From MGBC114079 sp964531385 (GTDB taxonomy: Bacteria > Bacillota > Clostridia > Lachnospirales > CAG-274): a stretch of 64,000 nucleotides of DNA. The stretch spans positions 66,421-130,420 of the forward strand of contig CAZHGC010000004.1 of NCBI GenBank assembly GCA_964531385.1, written 5' to 3'. The position numbers and the translations under genes are program-made. This document shows, piece after piece, positions 1 to 8,530 of this stretch. Positions within the stretch are counted from its first letter, which is position 1; the number at the start of each line of letters is the position of its first letter. The notes under the pieces were generated by a model. That model had not been told where the DNA came from. It was given only the letters and a program-made list of their open reading frames with translations, and did not search any database.

Positions 1-1
1 T

Positions 2-232
2 GGGGGAATGCTTAAAGCAATGCCTATTGATGAGGGACCTTGGAAAAAAACATCGAAATTTTTGATTGAGTTTTTTGATTGTATTCAAAATGAAGAATTT
101 GCGGGAGAAAATTATATTGCACCGTCAGTTCCTCGTTTTTTGTATAAATTTATGGCGAATATCGGAATGAAGATGGGAGGTAAAAAAAATGGGCTTACCA
201 ATAGTCAAATTAAACAAAATGAAATAGAGTGA
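2..232 (+). CDS. C-terminal end of an unidentified protein (partial)
   Basis: The reading frame is open from the window edge and ends at a TGA at 230-232, so only about 76 C-terminal residues are visible. The tail is basic and hydrophilic and includes the stretch KMGGKKNGLTNSQIKQNE. The spacing of PRFLYKF and the NGL motif vaguely resembles the C-termini of flavodoxin-like NAD(P)H oxidoreductases, but this is only a guess. The next gene begins about 50 bases downstream. There is an internal ATG at 8, but the frame continues upstream of it, so treating this as a truncated longer gene is safer than calling a 74-residue protein. Confidence 0.5.
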   Translation, partial: GGMLKAMPIDEGPWKKTSKFLIEFFDCIQNEEFAGENYIAPSVPRFLYKFMANIGMKMGGKKNGLTNSQIKQNEIE

Positions 233-283
233 TTTTTTTAATAAACTTATTATATTTTTCGTCAATGTTTGGGGGTTTTGAAA

Positions 284-1803
284 ATGGGAAATAAAAAAAC
301 GGCTGTTGAAGTTTATTTATCTACGGTATTTAAATGGGGGATTATCATACTTGTTTGTGCGTGTATGTCCGGACCGATTACATTTAACACAGAAAAAGCA
401 TTGGGTATGTATTCGAATGTTCCTTGGAGTGCAACTATTGGACTTGGTGTGATGGATTCTATATTTTTTATAATAGCGATAGTTATTGTGAAAACGTCTT
501 TTGATGAATATGGTTTTTTAAAAGAAGGCAGGCTTAAAATTGGTAAAATATTTTCAAGCGTAATTTTGGTTATTCAATGGAATTATTTACTTTATATGAT
601 TCCGACGAGAACTTTTTGGGGATTTTTATTTTTCTTCCTTATTTTAATGGCGTTTTTCTTGGACGTTAAGTTGTTGGTTGCAAGCGGGGTTGCTTGTGTA
701 GTGTCGTTGTTTTTGGGCTGGTTTATAAGAGGAACGGATCTTTTGCCCGTTAAAGATGAGTTATTTGTGACGGATATTATTATATGTTTATGTGCTGTGT
801 TTTTATCTTTGGCGGGGCTTATTATATTTGTTTTCTTTGTTGCACATTTTTTGGTTAATGCAAAAAAAGACGAACTTGAAAAGAATAATGAACATATTAC
901 ATCTATACTTATTGCAGTTCAAAAATTGTCGGGGAAATTGCATACTGCGGGTTCGGCTCTTTTTCAAGTTTCTAAAAATGAAAGAACTTCGGCAAAAAAA
1001 CTTGCAACAACGAGCGAACAACTTCTTGACGGAAGCAATTTGCTCAGCTCTAAAACAAACGAAAGTATGGCAAATCTCAGCGAGCTGAACAAATGGGGAA
1101 GTGTTGTTGCGGAGAATGTTGAAAAGGTTGAAATGGCTTCTCAAAATCTTTTATCCACATCAGATAAAAATGAAAAGTTATTGAATGATTTATCGACAAT
1201 TAACAAAGAAGTGTTTCAATCAATGAATCTTACGAGCGATGTTACAAAAAAATTGTCGGAGGCGGTTCAAGAAATAGGCGTTACGTTAAATCTTATCAGC
1301 GATATTTCGGATTCGACACATTTATTGTCATTGAATGCAGCTATTGAGGCGGCAAGGGCCGGAGAGGTTGGAAGAGGATTTGCTGTTGTTGCAACGGAGG
1401 TTGGAAATCTTGCAAATAATACGCAAGAGTCTTTGAAAGAGTTCAGAAAAACGTTGCTGAAATTACGTTGCAAGTTGAAGAAAATTTTGAGAAATTATCA
1501 AAACAAAATGAGTATTTTACAAACGTTTTTGAGGGTATGGGCACTATGGTTGAACTTCTTGGTATTTCTGTTGAGGCGATTAAAGAAATGGGCGATGCTC
1601 ACAGGGAAGAAGCTGAAGTTATAAAAGACACCGTTCAAATTAATCAGGATATTGCGGAAAGCATACGATATGAAAACGAGCAATTTCGCTCTATAAGCAG
1701 AATGGCGGAAAATACTGCCGGAGATACGGAGAAAGTTGCCGAACAGGCGAACAGCATAAATGATATGGTTAATGAAATGTCACAACTTTTGAAAAATGAT
1801 TGA
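284..1803 (+). pseudogene. Methyl-accepting chemotaxis-type receptor, frameshifted
   Basis: The N-terminal part (about residues 15-205) holds six hydrophobic membrane segments and no obvious extracellular ligand domain or HAMP. It is followed by a long coiled-coil signalling domain. The conserved hairpin tip is clear: LLSLNAAIEAARAGE followed by GRGFAVVATEVGNLA, the CheA/CheW-contact region of MCPs. Just after this the frame breaks near 1438-1445: the coding sense continues in another frame as QKNVAEITLQVEENFEKL and runs to a stop at 1801-1803. Inserting one G near 'aaagag|ttcag' restores a continuous MCP of about 507 residues. ATG 284 is preferred over TTG 269 because GGGGG lies 8 bases upstream. 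It is either a recently inactivated receptor or a sequencing error. As written it makes a truncated protein ending at 1624. Confidence 0.75.
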
Positions 1804-1856
1804 TGATTGCTTTTTTTGAAGTTTTGTGATATGGCGAAAAATGCAGAAAAATTATA

Positions 1857-1885
1857 TTGCACAAAATTTATTTTTGTGGTAAAAT
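1857..1885 (+). promoter_or_regulatory. Promoter of the pnuC leader
   Basis: TTGCAC at 1857-1862 and TAAAAT at 1880-1885 are separated by 17 bases, with an extended TGG before the -10. Transcription would start near 1892, just ahead of the first leader hairpin, which makes the leader about 100 nt. Confidence 0.6.
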
Positions 1886-1891
1886 TACGTT

Positions 1892-1994
1892 AATTTTGAG
1901 CCGCTACCGAGTGGCTGAATGCGAAAGCATTCGTTTGCACATCATTAGGTCTTTGAAGATGTGCGGGCGAATGCTTATTTTTTTGGAGGTTATT
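1892..1994 (+). promoter_or_regulatory. Candidate riboswitch/attenuator leader of pnuC
   Basis: Two back-to-back hairpins can form: 1899-1905 with 1910-1916 (loop ACCG) and 1917-1922 with 1927-1932 (perfect 6-bp stem, GAAA loop). A third stem pairs GCACATC 1937-1943 with GATGTGC 1958-1964. Alternatively GCATTCG 1927-1933 pairs with CGAATGC 1968-1974, enclosing the third stem. That longer hairpin is followed at once by TTATTTTTTT, an intrinsic terminator, and then by the GGAGG of pnuC at 1985-1989. The GAAA hairpin and the terminator stem share 1927-1932, so they are mutually exclusive, the architecture of a transcription-attenuating riboswitch. I do not recognise the aptamer class; TPP, FMN, preQ1-I and guanidine-II consensus elements were not seen. 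Confidence 0.65.
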
Positions 1995-2693
1995 ATGAAA
2001 AATTTAAAAAATTTAATTTGCTACTTTTCTAAAATTGAAATTTTGCTTTGGTGCTGTTCATCAATTTTTATTGTTGTGTCATTTTGCTTGTTTGACGGAG
2101 AAAATTATTTGACGCTTTTGGCATCGATGATTGGTGTTACATCACTTATTTTTAATGCTAAAGGAAATCCCGTTGGGCAATTTTTGACAATTTTGTTTAG
2201 CTTGGTGTATGGAATTATTTCGTTTACTTTCGATTATTACGGCGAAATGATTACATATCTTGGAATGACGATGCCTATGGCTGTTGTTGCTTTGATTTCG
2301 TGGATTAAAAATCCATATGAGGGGGAAAGCCTTGAAGTTAGAATTAATCATATTACAAAAAAAGAAGTTATATTTATGTGGGTTTTGGCAATTTTTGTTA
2401 CAATTGTGTTTTATTTCATATTAAAGGGGTTTGATACCACAAATATAGTTCCGAGTACGGTTTCGGTTACAACGAGTTTTGTTGCGGTTTATCTTACTTT
2501 TAGAAGAAGCCCTTATTATGCGGTTGCTTATGCTGTAAATGATATTGTTTTGATTTTGCTTTGGACTTTGGCAAGCTTGGTTGATTTTAAATATATTTCT
2601 GTTGTTGTTTGCTTTTGTGCTTTTCTTGCAAACGATATATATGGTTTTGTTAATTGGAGAAAAATTGAACAACGGCAAAATTTGAAAATTTGA
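1995..2693 (+). CDS. pnuC: PnuC-family vitamin/nucleoside membrane transporter
   Basis: The 232-residue protein is highly hydrophobic, with about seven to eight membrane segments, and has the PnuC-family pattern around NAKGNPVGQFLTILFSLVYG and a conserved acidic/aromatic loop (FDYYGEMITYL). PnuC proteins are facilitators for nicotinamide riboside; close relatives carry thiamine, riboflavin or deoxynucleosides, so the exact substrate is not certain. The nadBCA genes 25 kb downstream are consistent with, but do not prove, an NAD-precursor role. ATG 1995 follows GGAGG at a 5-base spacing. The frame is open further upstream, but that stretch is the structured leader, not protein. The gene appears monocistronic and is probably controlled by the leader at 1892-1994. 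Confidence 0.85.
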   Translation: MKNLKNLICYFSKIEILLWCCSSIFIVVSFCLFDGENYLTLLASMIGVTSLIFNAKGNPVGQFLTILFSLVYGIISFTFDYYGEMITYLGMTMPMAVVALISWIKNPYEGESLEVRINHITKKEVIFMWVLAIFVTIVFYFILKGFDTTNIVPSTVSVTTSFVAVYLTFRRSPYYAVAYAVNDIVLILLWTLASLVDFKYISVVVCFCAFLANDIYGFVNWRKIEQRQNLKI

Positions 2694-2766
2694 ATTGTTT
2701 TTTTGATTTTGAGGAAGATAAAATTTGATGTTTACGAAAAAATAAACAAAAATAGATGTATTTATG

Positions 2767-2794
2767 TTGAAAAATATTAAATATGTGATATAAT
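2767..2794 (+). promoter_or_regulatory. Promoter of the aconitase-like gene
   Basis: TTGAAA 2767-2772 and TATAAT 2789-2794 are spaced by 16 bases, with an extended TGA immediately upstream of the -10. This predicts a leader of roughly 170 nt before the start at 2970. The leader holds a short inverted repeat, ACCGTT 2852-2857 / AACGGT 2877-2882. Confidence 0.65.
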
Positions 2795-2969
2795 TAAATT
2801 AGCTGTGTGTGTAATTTTTTATTGATTATTTTAATTGGTGTTGTGTGGTTGACCGTTTTATCGATTGTGTTGTTGCAACGGTTAGGTAAAGTTTTTGGCA
2901 CTGTTAAAATTACAATGATTTAATTACCAGACAAACAATAATTTTACATTACAGACGGAGGAAAATTTC

Positions 2970-5255
2970 ATGGTAGAATTATTTAAAACAGGTGCTTATG
3001 TTGTTAACGGTTCGGAAATTATTGCTGATGACAGCGAGGCTATGGCTAAGCTTGAAAAAGCCGGTTTCTCAAACGTTTCCAAAGAAGAAGCGACAAAAAA
3101 TACTATTGCTTGGTCTATTCTTGAAAAACATAACACTTCCGGAAATATGGACAAGCTTAAAATTAAGTTTGACTGTATGGCATCTCACGATATAACTTAT
3201 GTTGGAATTATTCAGACTGCAAGAGCAAGCGGACTTGAAAAATTTCCAATTCCGTATGTTCTTACAAATTGTCACAACAGTTTGTGTGCTGTTGGCGGAA
3301 CTATTAACGAAGATGACCATATGTTTGGACTTTCTGCCTGCAAAAAGTATGGCGGAATTTATGTTCCTGCACATCAAGCTGTTATTCACCAGTTTATGCG
3401 TGAAATGATGAGCGGTTGCGGAAAAATGATTTTGGGCTCTGACAGCCATACAAGATATGGTGCTTTGGGAACTATGGCTATTGGCGAGGGAGGAGGAGAA
3501 CTTGCAAAGCAACTTCTTCAAAAAACTTACGATATTAATCGTCCTGATGTTATTGGTGTTTATCTTACGGGAAAACCTCAAAAAGGCATTGGCCCTCAGG
3601 ATATTGCTCTTGCTATTATCGGAGCGGTTTTTGAAAACGGTTATGTTAAAAACAAAGTTATGGAGTTTATTGGTGACGGAATTTCAAACCTTAATGTTGA
3701 ATATCGAAACGGCATTGATGTTATGACGACAGAAACAACTTGCTTGTCTTCTGTTTGGAGAACGGACAGCAAAGTTGAAGAATATTATGATATGCACGGA
3801 AGAAAAGGCGATTTTAAAGAGCTTAATCCGGGTGCTGTTACTTATTATGACGGCATTGTTTATGTTGATATGTCTAAGGTTAAGCCTATGATTGCTATGC
3901 CATTCCACCCGAGCAACACTTATACTATTGACGAACTTAACGCAAACCTTATGGATATACTTGATGACGTTGAGAAAAAAGGAAGAAAACAGATTGATAA
4001 TCCTAACATTAATTTCGTTTTGAAAGATAAAGTTAAAAACGGTCGTCTTTATGTTGACCAAGGTGTTATTGCAGGTTGTGCCGGAGGTACGTTTGACAAT
4101 ATTTGCGATGCGGCGGATATTCTTGGCGGTCAATCAATTGGTTCGGACGATTTTGCTTTGAGCGTTTATCCTTCAAGCCAGCCTACATTTATGAGCCTTG
4201 TTGAAAACGGTGCTATTGCAAAACTTATGGCAGCGGGTGCAACGGTTCGTTCGGCATTTTGCGGACCTTGTTTCGGTGCGGGAGACGTTCCTTCAAACAA
4301 CGGATTGAGCATAAGACATTCGACAAGAAACTTCCCTAACAGAGAGGGTTCTAAACCGGGCAACGGACAGATTGCTTCTGTTGCACTTATGGACGCACGT
4401 TCCATTGCGGCAACTGCGGTTAACAAAGGTTTCCTTACTCCTGCAACTGATATTGATGCTGATTTTTCAAAACCTAAATATTATTTCAATAAAACTGTTT
4501 ATGAAAACAGAGTTTATAACGGATTTGGAAAAGCGGACAGTTCTGTTGAACTTAAATTTGGACCGAATATTACAGATTGGCCGGAAATGAGCAGTCTTAC
4601 AAAAAATCTTATGCTTCAAATTGTTTCGGTTATTACAGACCCTGTTACTACTACAGATGAACTTATTCCTTCGGGCGAAACAAGCTCTTATCGTTCAAAT
4701 CCTTTGGGACTTGCGGAATTTACTCTTTCGAGAAAAGACCCTGCATATGTTGGCAAAGCTAAGGAAATTCAGCTTTCCGAAAAAGCAAGGATAAGCGGAC
4801 AATGTCCTCTTGAAACAAACGAAAAACTTAAAAACGCTGTTTCTGTTGTTAAAAATAAATTTAGCGATATGAGCGTTAAGGAAACGGGAATCGGAAGTGC
4901 TATTTATGCGGTTAAGCCGGGCGATGGCTCTGCAAGAGAACAAGCGGCAAGTTGTCAGAAAGTTCTTGGGGGCTGGGCTAACTTTGCAAAAGAATATGCA
5001 ACAAAGAGATACCGTTCAAACCTTATTAACTGGGGAATGCTTCCTTTTGTTCTTGACGGTGAAATTCCTTTTGAAAACGGAGATTTCGTGTTTATTCCGG
5101 ATATTGTTGACGCTGTTAAAAATAAACAGTCTGAAATTAAAGCATATGTTGTTAAAGATGAACTTAAAGAATTTACTGTTACTTTAGCTGATTTGACTGA
5201 TGACGAAAGACAAATTATTCTTTCGGGTTGTCTTATTAATTTTTACAGACATTAA
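2970..5255 (+). CDS. Aconitase-superfamily hydratase (YbhJ-like)
   Basis: A 761-residue aconitase-fold protein. The N-terminal iron-sulfur region carries the superfamily signatures GSDSHTRYGALGTMAIGEGG, a GCAGGT motif (cysteine replacing the classical SCTNS position) and CGPCFGAGD with two further cysteines. Together these supply three ligands for a [4Fe-4S] cluster. The C-terminal part (from about residue 570) is the swivel domain, ending in KRYRSNLINWGMLPF. Length and motifs resemble the E. coli YbhJ-type 'hydratase' more than AcnA, AcnB or LeuC, so the natural substrate is uncertain; citrate/isocitrate activity should not be assumed. The gene stands alone between its own promoter and a long non-coding gap. 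ATG 2970 has GGAGG 9 bases upstream. Codon use matches its neighbours. Confidence 0.85.
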   Translation: MVELFKTGAYVVNGSEIIADDSEAMAKLEKAGFSNVSKEEATKNTIAWSILEKHNTSGNMDKLKIKFDCMASHDITYVGIIQTARASGLEKFPIPYVLTNCHNSLCAVGGTINEDDHMFGLSACKKYGGIYVPAHQAVIHQFMREMMSGCGKMILGSDSHTRYGALGTMAIGEGGGELAKQLLQKTYDINRPDVIGVYLTGKPQKGIGPQDIALAIIGAVFENGYVKNKVMEFIGDGISNLNVEYRNGIDVMTTETTCLSSVWRTDSKVEEYYDMHGRKGDFKELNPGAVTYYDGIVYVDMSKVKPMIAMPFHPSNTYTIDELNANLMDILDDVEKKGRKQIDNPNINFVLKDKVKNGRLYVDQGVIAGCAGGTFDNICDAADILGGQSIGSDDFALSVYPSSQPTFMSLVENGAIAKLMAAGATVRSAFCGPCFGAGDVPSNNGLSIRHSTRNFPNREGSKPGNGQIASVALMDARSIAATAVNKGFLTPATDIDADFSKPKYYFNKTVYENRVYNGFGKADSSVELKFGPNITDWPEMSSLTKNLMLQIVSVITDPVTTTDELIPSGETSSYRSNPLGLAEFTLSRKDPAYVGKAKEIQLSEKARISGQCPLETNEKLKNAVSVVKNKFSDMSVKETGIGSAIYAVKPGDGSAREQAASCQKVLGGWANFAKEYATKRYRSNLINWGMLPFVLDGEIPFENGDFVFIPDIVDAVKNKQSEIKAYVVKDELKEFTVTLADLTDDERQIILSGCLINFYRH

Positions 5256-5293
5256 TGATTTTACGGCAATTTTATAATTGACGGATTTGGGAG

Positions 5294-5356
5294 GATATTT
5301 TCCTTTGATGCGGTTATGGCTGTTATTGTGAGATTTTGCTGATTTTGGAAAATATC
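5294..5356 (+). terminator. Long-loop inverted repeat after the hydratase gene
   Basis: GATATTTTCC 5294-5303 and GGAAAATATC 5347-5356 are perfect 10-bp arms with a 43-base loop, followed by an AT-rich stretch with T runs. It may end the hydratase transcript, although the long loop makes it a weak terminator call. The rest of 5256-5778 holds no gene; it contains the promoters and repeat listed separately. Confidence 0.35.
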
Positions 5357-5479
5357 ATCTCAAATTTTATTACATATTTTTTTGAGTTGTGATATTGCAC
5401 TGAAAATGCTGTACAAAAATGAGAAAATTAAAATTTTTGATTTATTGTTATTTTTAACAGTTTTTTTTAAAAAAAACCT

Positions 5480-5508
5480 TTTCAATTACTATAATTTTAT
5501 GGTATAAT
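5480..5508 (+). promoter_or_regulatory. Distal promoter candidate of the pectin transporter operon
   Basis: A weak -35 TTTCAA 5480-5485 and a perfect TATAAT 5503-5508 are separated by 17 bases. It would give a 5' leader of about 260 nt ahead of the binding-protein gene. Confidence 0.4.
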
Positions 5509-5651
5509 GAATTATGAAGTGATAATTTTTATCTAAGCCTGTTTTACAAGTGTAAATTTTTTTAAAAATATTTTTTTGCTGTGATTGGCTGTCAGCAAGG
5601 GTTTTGGAGAAAAAATTCACTGATTGTTTACTTGAAATTAAAAAATCGGGC

Positions 5652-5680
5652 TTTACAAATTAAACAAAAAAAGGTATTCT
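5652..5680 (+). promoter_or_regulatory. Proximal promoter candidate of the pectin transporter operon
   Basis: TTTACA 5652-5657 and TATTCT 5675-5680 are 17 bases apart. The predicted start lies at or just inside the left arm of the inverted repeat at 5684-5749, so that repeat could act as an operator or leader hairpin. Confidence 0.45.
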
Positions 5681-5683
5681 ATT

Positions 5684-5749
5684 ATTAGGTTAAATTTTTG
5701 CATATGTTTTATCAAAAATACAGAGGGAATTTATACAATATAACCTAAT
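5684..5749 (+). repeat. Inverted repeat ahead of the pectin importer
   Basis: ATTAGGTTA 5684-5692 and TAACCTAAT 5741-5749 are perfect 9-bp arms separated by 48 bases. They sit between the proximal promoter and the ribosome binding site of the binding-protein gene. The arms could bring two operator half-sites together or form a leader stem. No U-run follows, so it is not a terminator. Confidence 0.45.
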
Positions 5750-5778
5750 TACAAAACTAACAAGGAGGAATTATATTC

Positions 5779-7485
5779 ATGAAAAAGAATTTTGCAGCCA
5801 GAGCAGCCACTTTAGCGGTGTCTTTGTTGATGGTGGCAGGTTTGACAGCTTGTGGAGAAGAAGTTAGAGTTCTTGATACTGACAGAGACGAAAGTCAGTT
5901 CATTGAAGCAGACGGGACATACAAAAAACCTGAAAAAATCGTGCTTATATCCGACACGCATCTTACAGAAGAAAACAGAAGAGATTTATTTGTTGAAAAA
6001 TACAAAGAACTTACGGGTATTGAACTTGAACTTGAACAGCCTGCACATAACCAATATTACGAAAAAATAAATCTTTCTTTTGCGGGCGGAAAAATGCCGG
6101 ACGCTATGGAAGTTGGTAATACTTATTATCCTAACTATGCAAACTACGGTGCGTTGTTTGATATGACTGAATGTTGGGAAAAATCCGACCTTAAAAACGG
6201 AAAAGTTAAAGACTTTAACGGCGACACTGTTGTTGTTGACGAAAAATATGTTGACGCTTTGAAAATTACAAGAGACGTTAACAAAAACGGAACTATTGAA
6301 GACGAAGAAAGAGACAGACTTTACGGTTTCCCTATGACAAGAGGTAATGGAACAATTACTTATGTTAGAGGGGATTGGCTTGAAAAACTTGGCTCAGAAG
6401 GCAAACTTGGTTATAGCCACGATGCAAATGCGGCTATTGAATATAAAGGTGAAGCCATTGAGTTTTCCGAAGGATATAACAAAGACTTCGGCAAGTATTT
6501 ACAATATATGCCTCAAAATTATGATGAATTTCTTAAAATGCTTAAAGCTTTCAAAGGTATGAAAGACGGTGCTATTCCGATTACAGCTGCAGGTCTTATC
6601 AACTCTGAAGCACCTTATGACATTTATTTGAGAGAATTTTATCAAGACGCAAGACCTGATTTCTATATTCCAGAAGGAAGCGACCAATATGTTGACGGTA
6701 TGACAGAACCTCAGATGATTGACGCTTTGAACAGAATGAGAGATGCCTTTGCCGAAGGTCTTCTTGACAGAGAAATTATTACAAACAAAACTTCTACTGC
6801 ACGTAATAAATTCTTTGAAAGTAAAGTTGGTTGTTTCAATTATTGGTCAGGTATGTGGTGTAAGAACCTTAATCGTGACTTGCAGAAACAAGATGCAGAT
6901 GGTGTTGCTGTTCCTATGCCTCCTATCGTTGAAACAGAATATATTGAAAGACCACCTACGGCTTTGGCGGTTACTACAGCTGCTGAAAATCCTTGGGGTG
7001 TTTACAAATGGCTTTGCGAATATTCTCACGACGGCGGAGAAGGACAGATGTTGTTCTCTCGTGGAGTTGAAGACACTCATTATAGTTGGACAAACAAAGA
7101 CAACAACGAAGCTGTTGCTCTTACTCCTCCTGCCAGCCCTGAAAGTAAAGACCTTGTTGAAAAAGCGTGGTATGCTCCTGAATTGTCTATTACTTCATTC
7201 CCAGACCCTATTGTTATTTCGGACAATATAAAATCTTCTCTTGATTTGTTCTCTAAAACTTCAAGAGTTAATCCTGTTCCTAAGATGACACTTAATATTG
7301 CCGATGCAATGACTGAAATTACTGCTATCAGAGGCGAAATTGTTGCCAAAGTTGTTAAAGGCGATATGACTGCTGAAGAGGGTGTTGCGGAATATAAGGA
7401 AAGAGCAAAAAATGAAATTGCAACTATGATGAAAGAACTTAACGGCACTAGTGCTACACAAGAAAGTGCCGACGATGCACAATAA
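5779..7485 (+). CDS. Extracellular sugar-binding lipoprotein of an Lpl/YtcQ-type ABC importer
   Basis: The 568-residue protein starts with a lipoprotein signal peptide whose lipobox LTAC puts the lipidated cysteine at residue 25. The rest is a family 1-type extracellular solute-binding fold, long as in LplA/YtcQ and AlgQ relatives. Residues 166-177 (DVNKNGTIEDEE) form a textbook EF-hand-like calcium loop, as found structurally in alginate/uronate oligosaccharide binding proteins. The two following permeases and the pectin enzymes downstream indicate capture of acidic pectin or rhamnogalacturonan oligosaccharides at the outer membrane face. The ATPase is not encoded here, which is usual for this family because a shared MsmX-type ATPase serves it. 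The start ATG 5779 has AAGGAGG upstream. No regulator gene is adjacent. Confidence 0.88.
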   Translation: MKKNFAARAATLAVSLLMVAGLTACGEEVRVLDTDRDESQFIEADGTYKKPEKIVLISDTHLTEENRRDLFVEKYKELTGIELELEQPAHNQYYEKINLSFAGGKMPDAMEVGNTYYPNYANYGALFDMTECWEKSDLKNGKVKDFNGDTVVVDEKYVDALKITRDVNKNGTIEDEERDRLYGFPMTRGNGTITYVRGDWLEKLGSEGKLGYSHDANAAIEYKGEAIEFSEGYNKDFGKYLQYMPQNYDEFLKMLKAFKGMKDGAIPITAAGLINSEAPYDIYLREFYQDARPDFYIPEGSDQYVDGMTEPQMIDALNRMRDAFAEGLLDREIITNKTSTARNKFFESKVGCFNYWSGMWCKNLNRDLQKQDADGVAVPMPPIVETEYIERPPTALAVTTAAENPWGVYKWLCEYSHDGGEGQMLFSRGVEDTHYSWTNKDNNEAVALTPPASPESKDLVEKAWYAPELSITSFPDPIVISDNIKSSLDLFSKTSRVNPVPKMTLNIADAMTEITAIRGEIVAKVVKGDMTAEEGVAEYKERAKNEIATMMKELNGTSATQESADDAQ

Positions 7486-7565
7486 TTTACATAATTAATT
7501 GGTTTGTTATGTTAAATTGTGCGGTTGAAATTATTTTTTTAAACTTTATGAAAGGGTGATTGTTT

Positions 7566-8510
7566 GTGGCGAGCATGTCAAAATCAACAGAACAACTTAA
7601 CGGTCTTAGAAGCAAAAGAAATTTAGGCGGAAGAATTAAAAGATACGCTAATTTCTATGTTATGTTTATTCCTGTATTAGTTGTATTATTCTTATTCTAT
7701 TATTTGCCTATGTATGGTGTTAAATACGCATTTACTGAATTTACACCATTTGGTCCGGCAACTTGGATTGGATTTGACAACTTTACAAAACTTTTTCAAT
7801 CTCAACGTTTCTGGGACGCATTTAACAACACATTGTTTTTGAGTATTATAAACTTATTCTTATCCATGCTGTTTTCAGTTGGATTTGCACTTCTTATAAA
7901 TGAAATTGGCCGTTTGGCTCTTAAAAAAGTGGTTCAGACAGTTATATATTTGCCTCACTTCCTTTCTTGGGTTGTTGTTGCCGGTATATTTACAATTATT
8001 TTGTCTCAGGAATCAGGTATTGTTAACATTGTACTTGAAAAAATGGGATTTGAAAGAATTGACTTCTTGACAAACGAGGATTGGTGGAGACCTGTGTTCT
8101 TCTTTATCAATCGTTGGAAAGAAACCGGTTGGGGAACAATTATTTTCATTGCGGCATTGTCCGGAATTAGCCCTGACCTTTATGAAGCTGCTGAAATCGA
8201 TGGTGCAGGCAGACTTAAACAAACTTGGTATATTACTATTCCAAGCCTTATGAATACTATTCTTGTTGTATTTATTTTGAATCTTGCTAAAATTATGAAC
8301 ATCTTCGAATCAGTATTCGTTCTTTACAACGAAACAGTTTACAGTGTATCTGACGTTATTCAGACTTACACATACCGAGTTGGTATGCAAGGTACTTTTA
8401 ACTATGGTTATTCTACTGCCGTTGGTTTGTTTAAATCTTTTGTTGCTTTAATTTTGGTTGGTTTCTCTAACTGGATGAGCAGTAAAATTAACGGTAAAGG
8501 TATTGTGTAG
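7566..8510 (+). CDS. ABC importer permease, LplB/YteP type
   Basis: The 314-residue membrane protein has about six membrane segments and the MetI-like permease signature EAAEIDGAGRLKQTWYITIPSL (residues about 215-235), the loop that docks on the ATPase. It pairs with the binding lipoprotein upstream and the second permease 20 bases downstream. GTG 7566 is chosen because AAAGGGTG ends 7 bases before it; ATG 7575 would be 16 bases away. Family members YteP/LplB import complex oligosaccharides; the pectin context suggests rhamnogalacturonan or homogalacturonan fragments. Confidence 0.88.
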   Translation: MASMSKSTEQLNGLRSKRNLGGRIKRYANFYVMFIPVLVVLFLFYYLPMYGVKYAFTEFTPFGPATWIGFDNFTKLFQSQRFWDAFNNTLFLSIINLFLSMLFSVGFALLINEIGRLALKKVVQTVIYLPHFLSWVVVAGIFTIILSQESGIVNIVLEKMGFERIDFLTNEDWWRPVFFFINRWKETGWGTIIFIAALSGISPDLYEAAEIDGAGRLKQTWYITIPSLMNTILVVFILNLAKIMNIFESVFVLYNETVYSVSDVIQTYTYRVGMQGTFNYGYSTAVGLFKSFVALILVGFSNWMSSKINGKGIV

Positions 8511-8530
8511 AGAGGAGTTTGGTTAATAAC

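Noticed and set aside
1430..1450. Programmed ribosomal frameshifting in the chemoreceptor gene
   Set aside because: No slippery X-XXY-YYZ-type heptamer or downstream stimulatory structure is evident, and MCPs are not known to use frameshifting.
1892..1994. Guanidine-II, TPP or FMN riboswitch in front of pnuC
   Set aside because: The loops are ACCG and GAAA, not ACGR; no CTGAGA element or other TPP/FMN conserved sequence was seen. The leader is therefore reported as unassigned.
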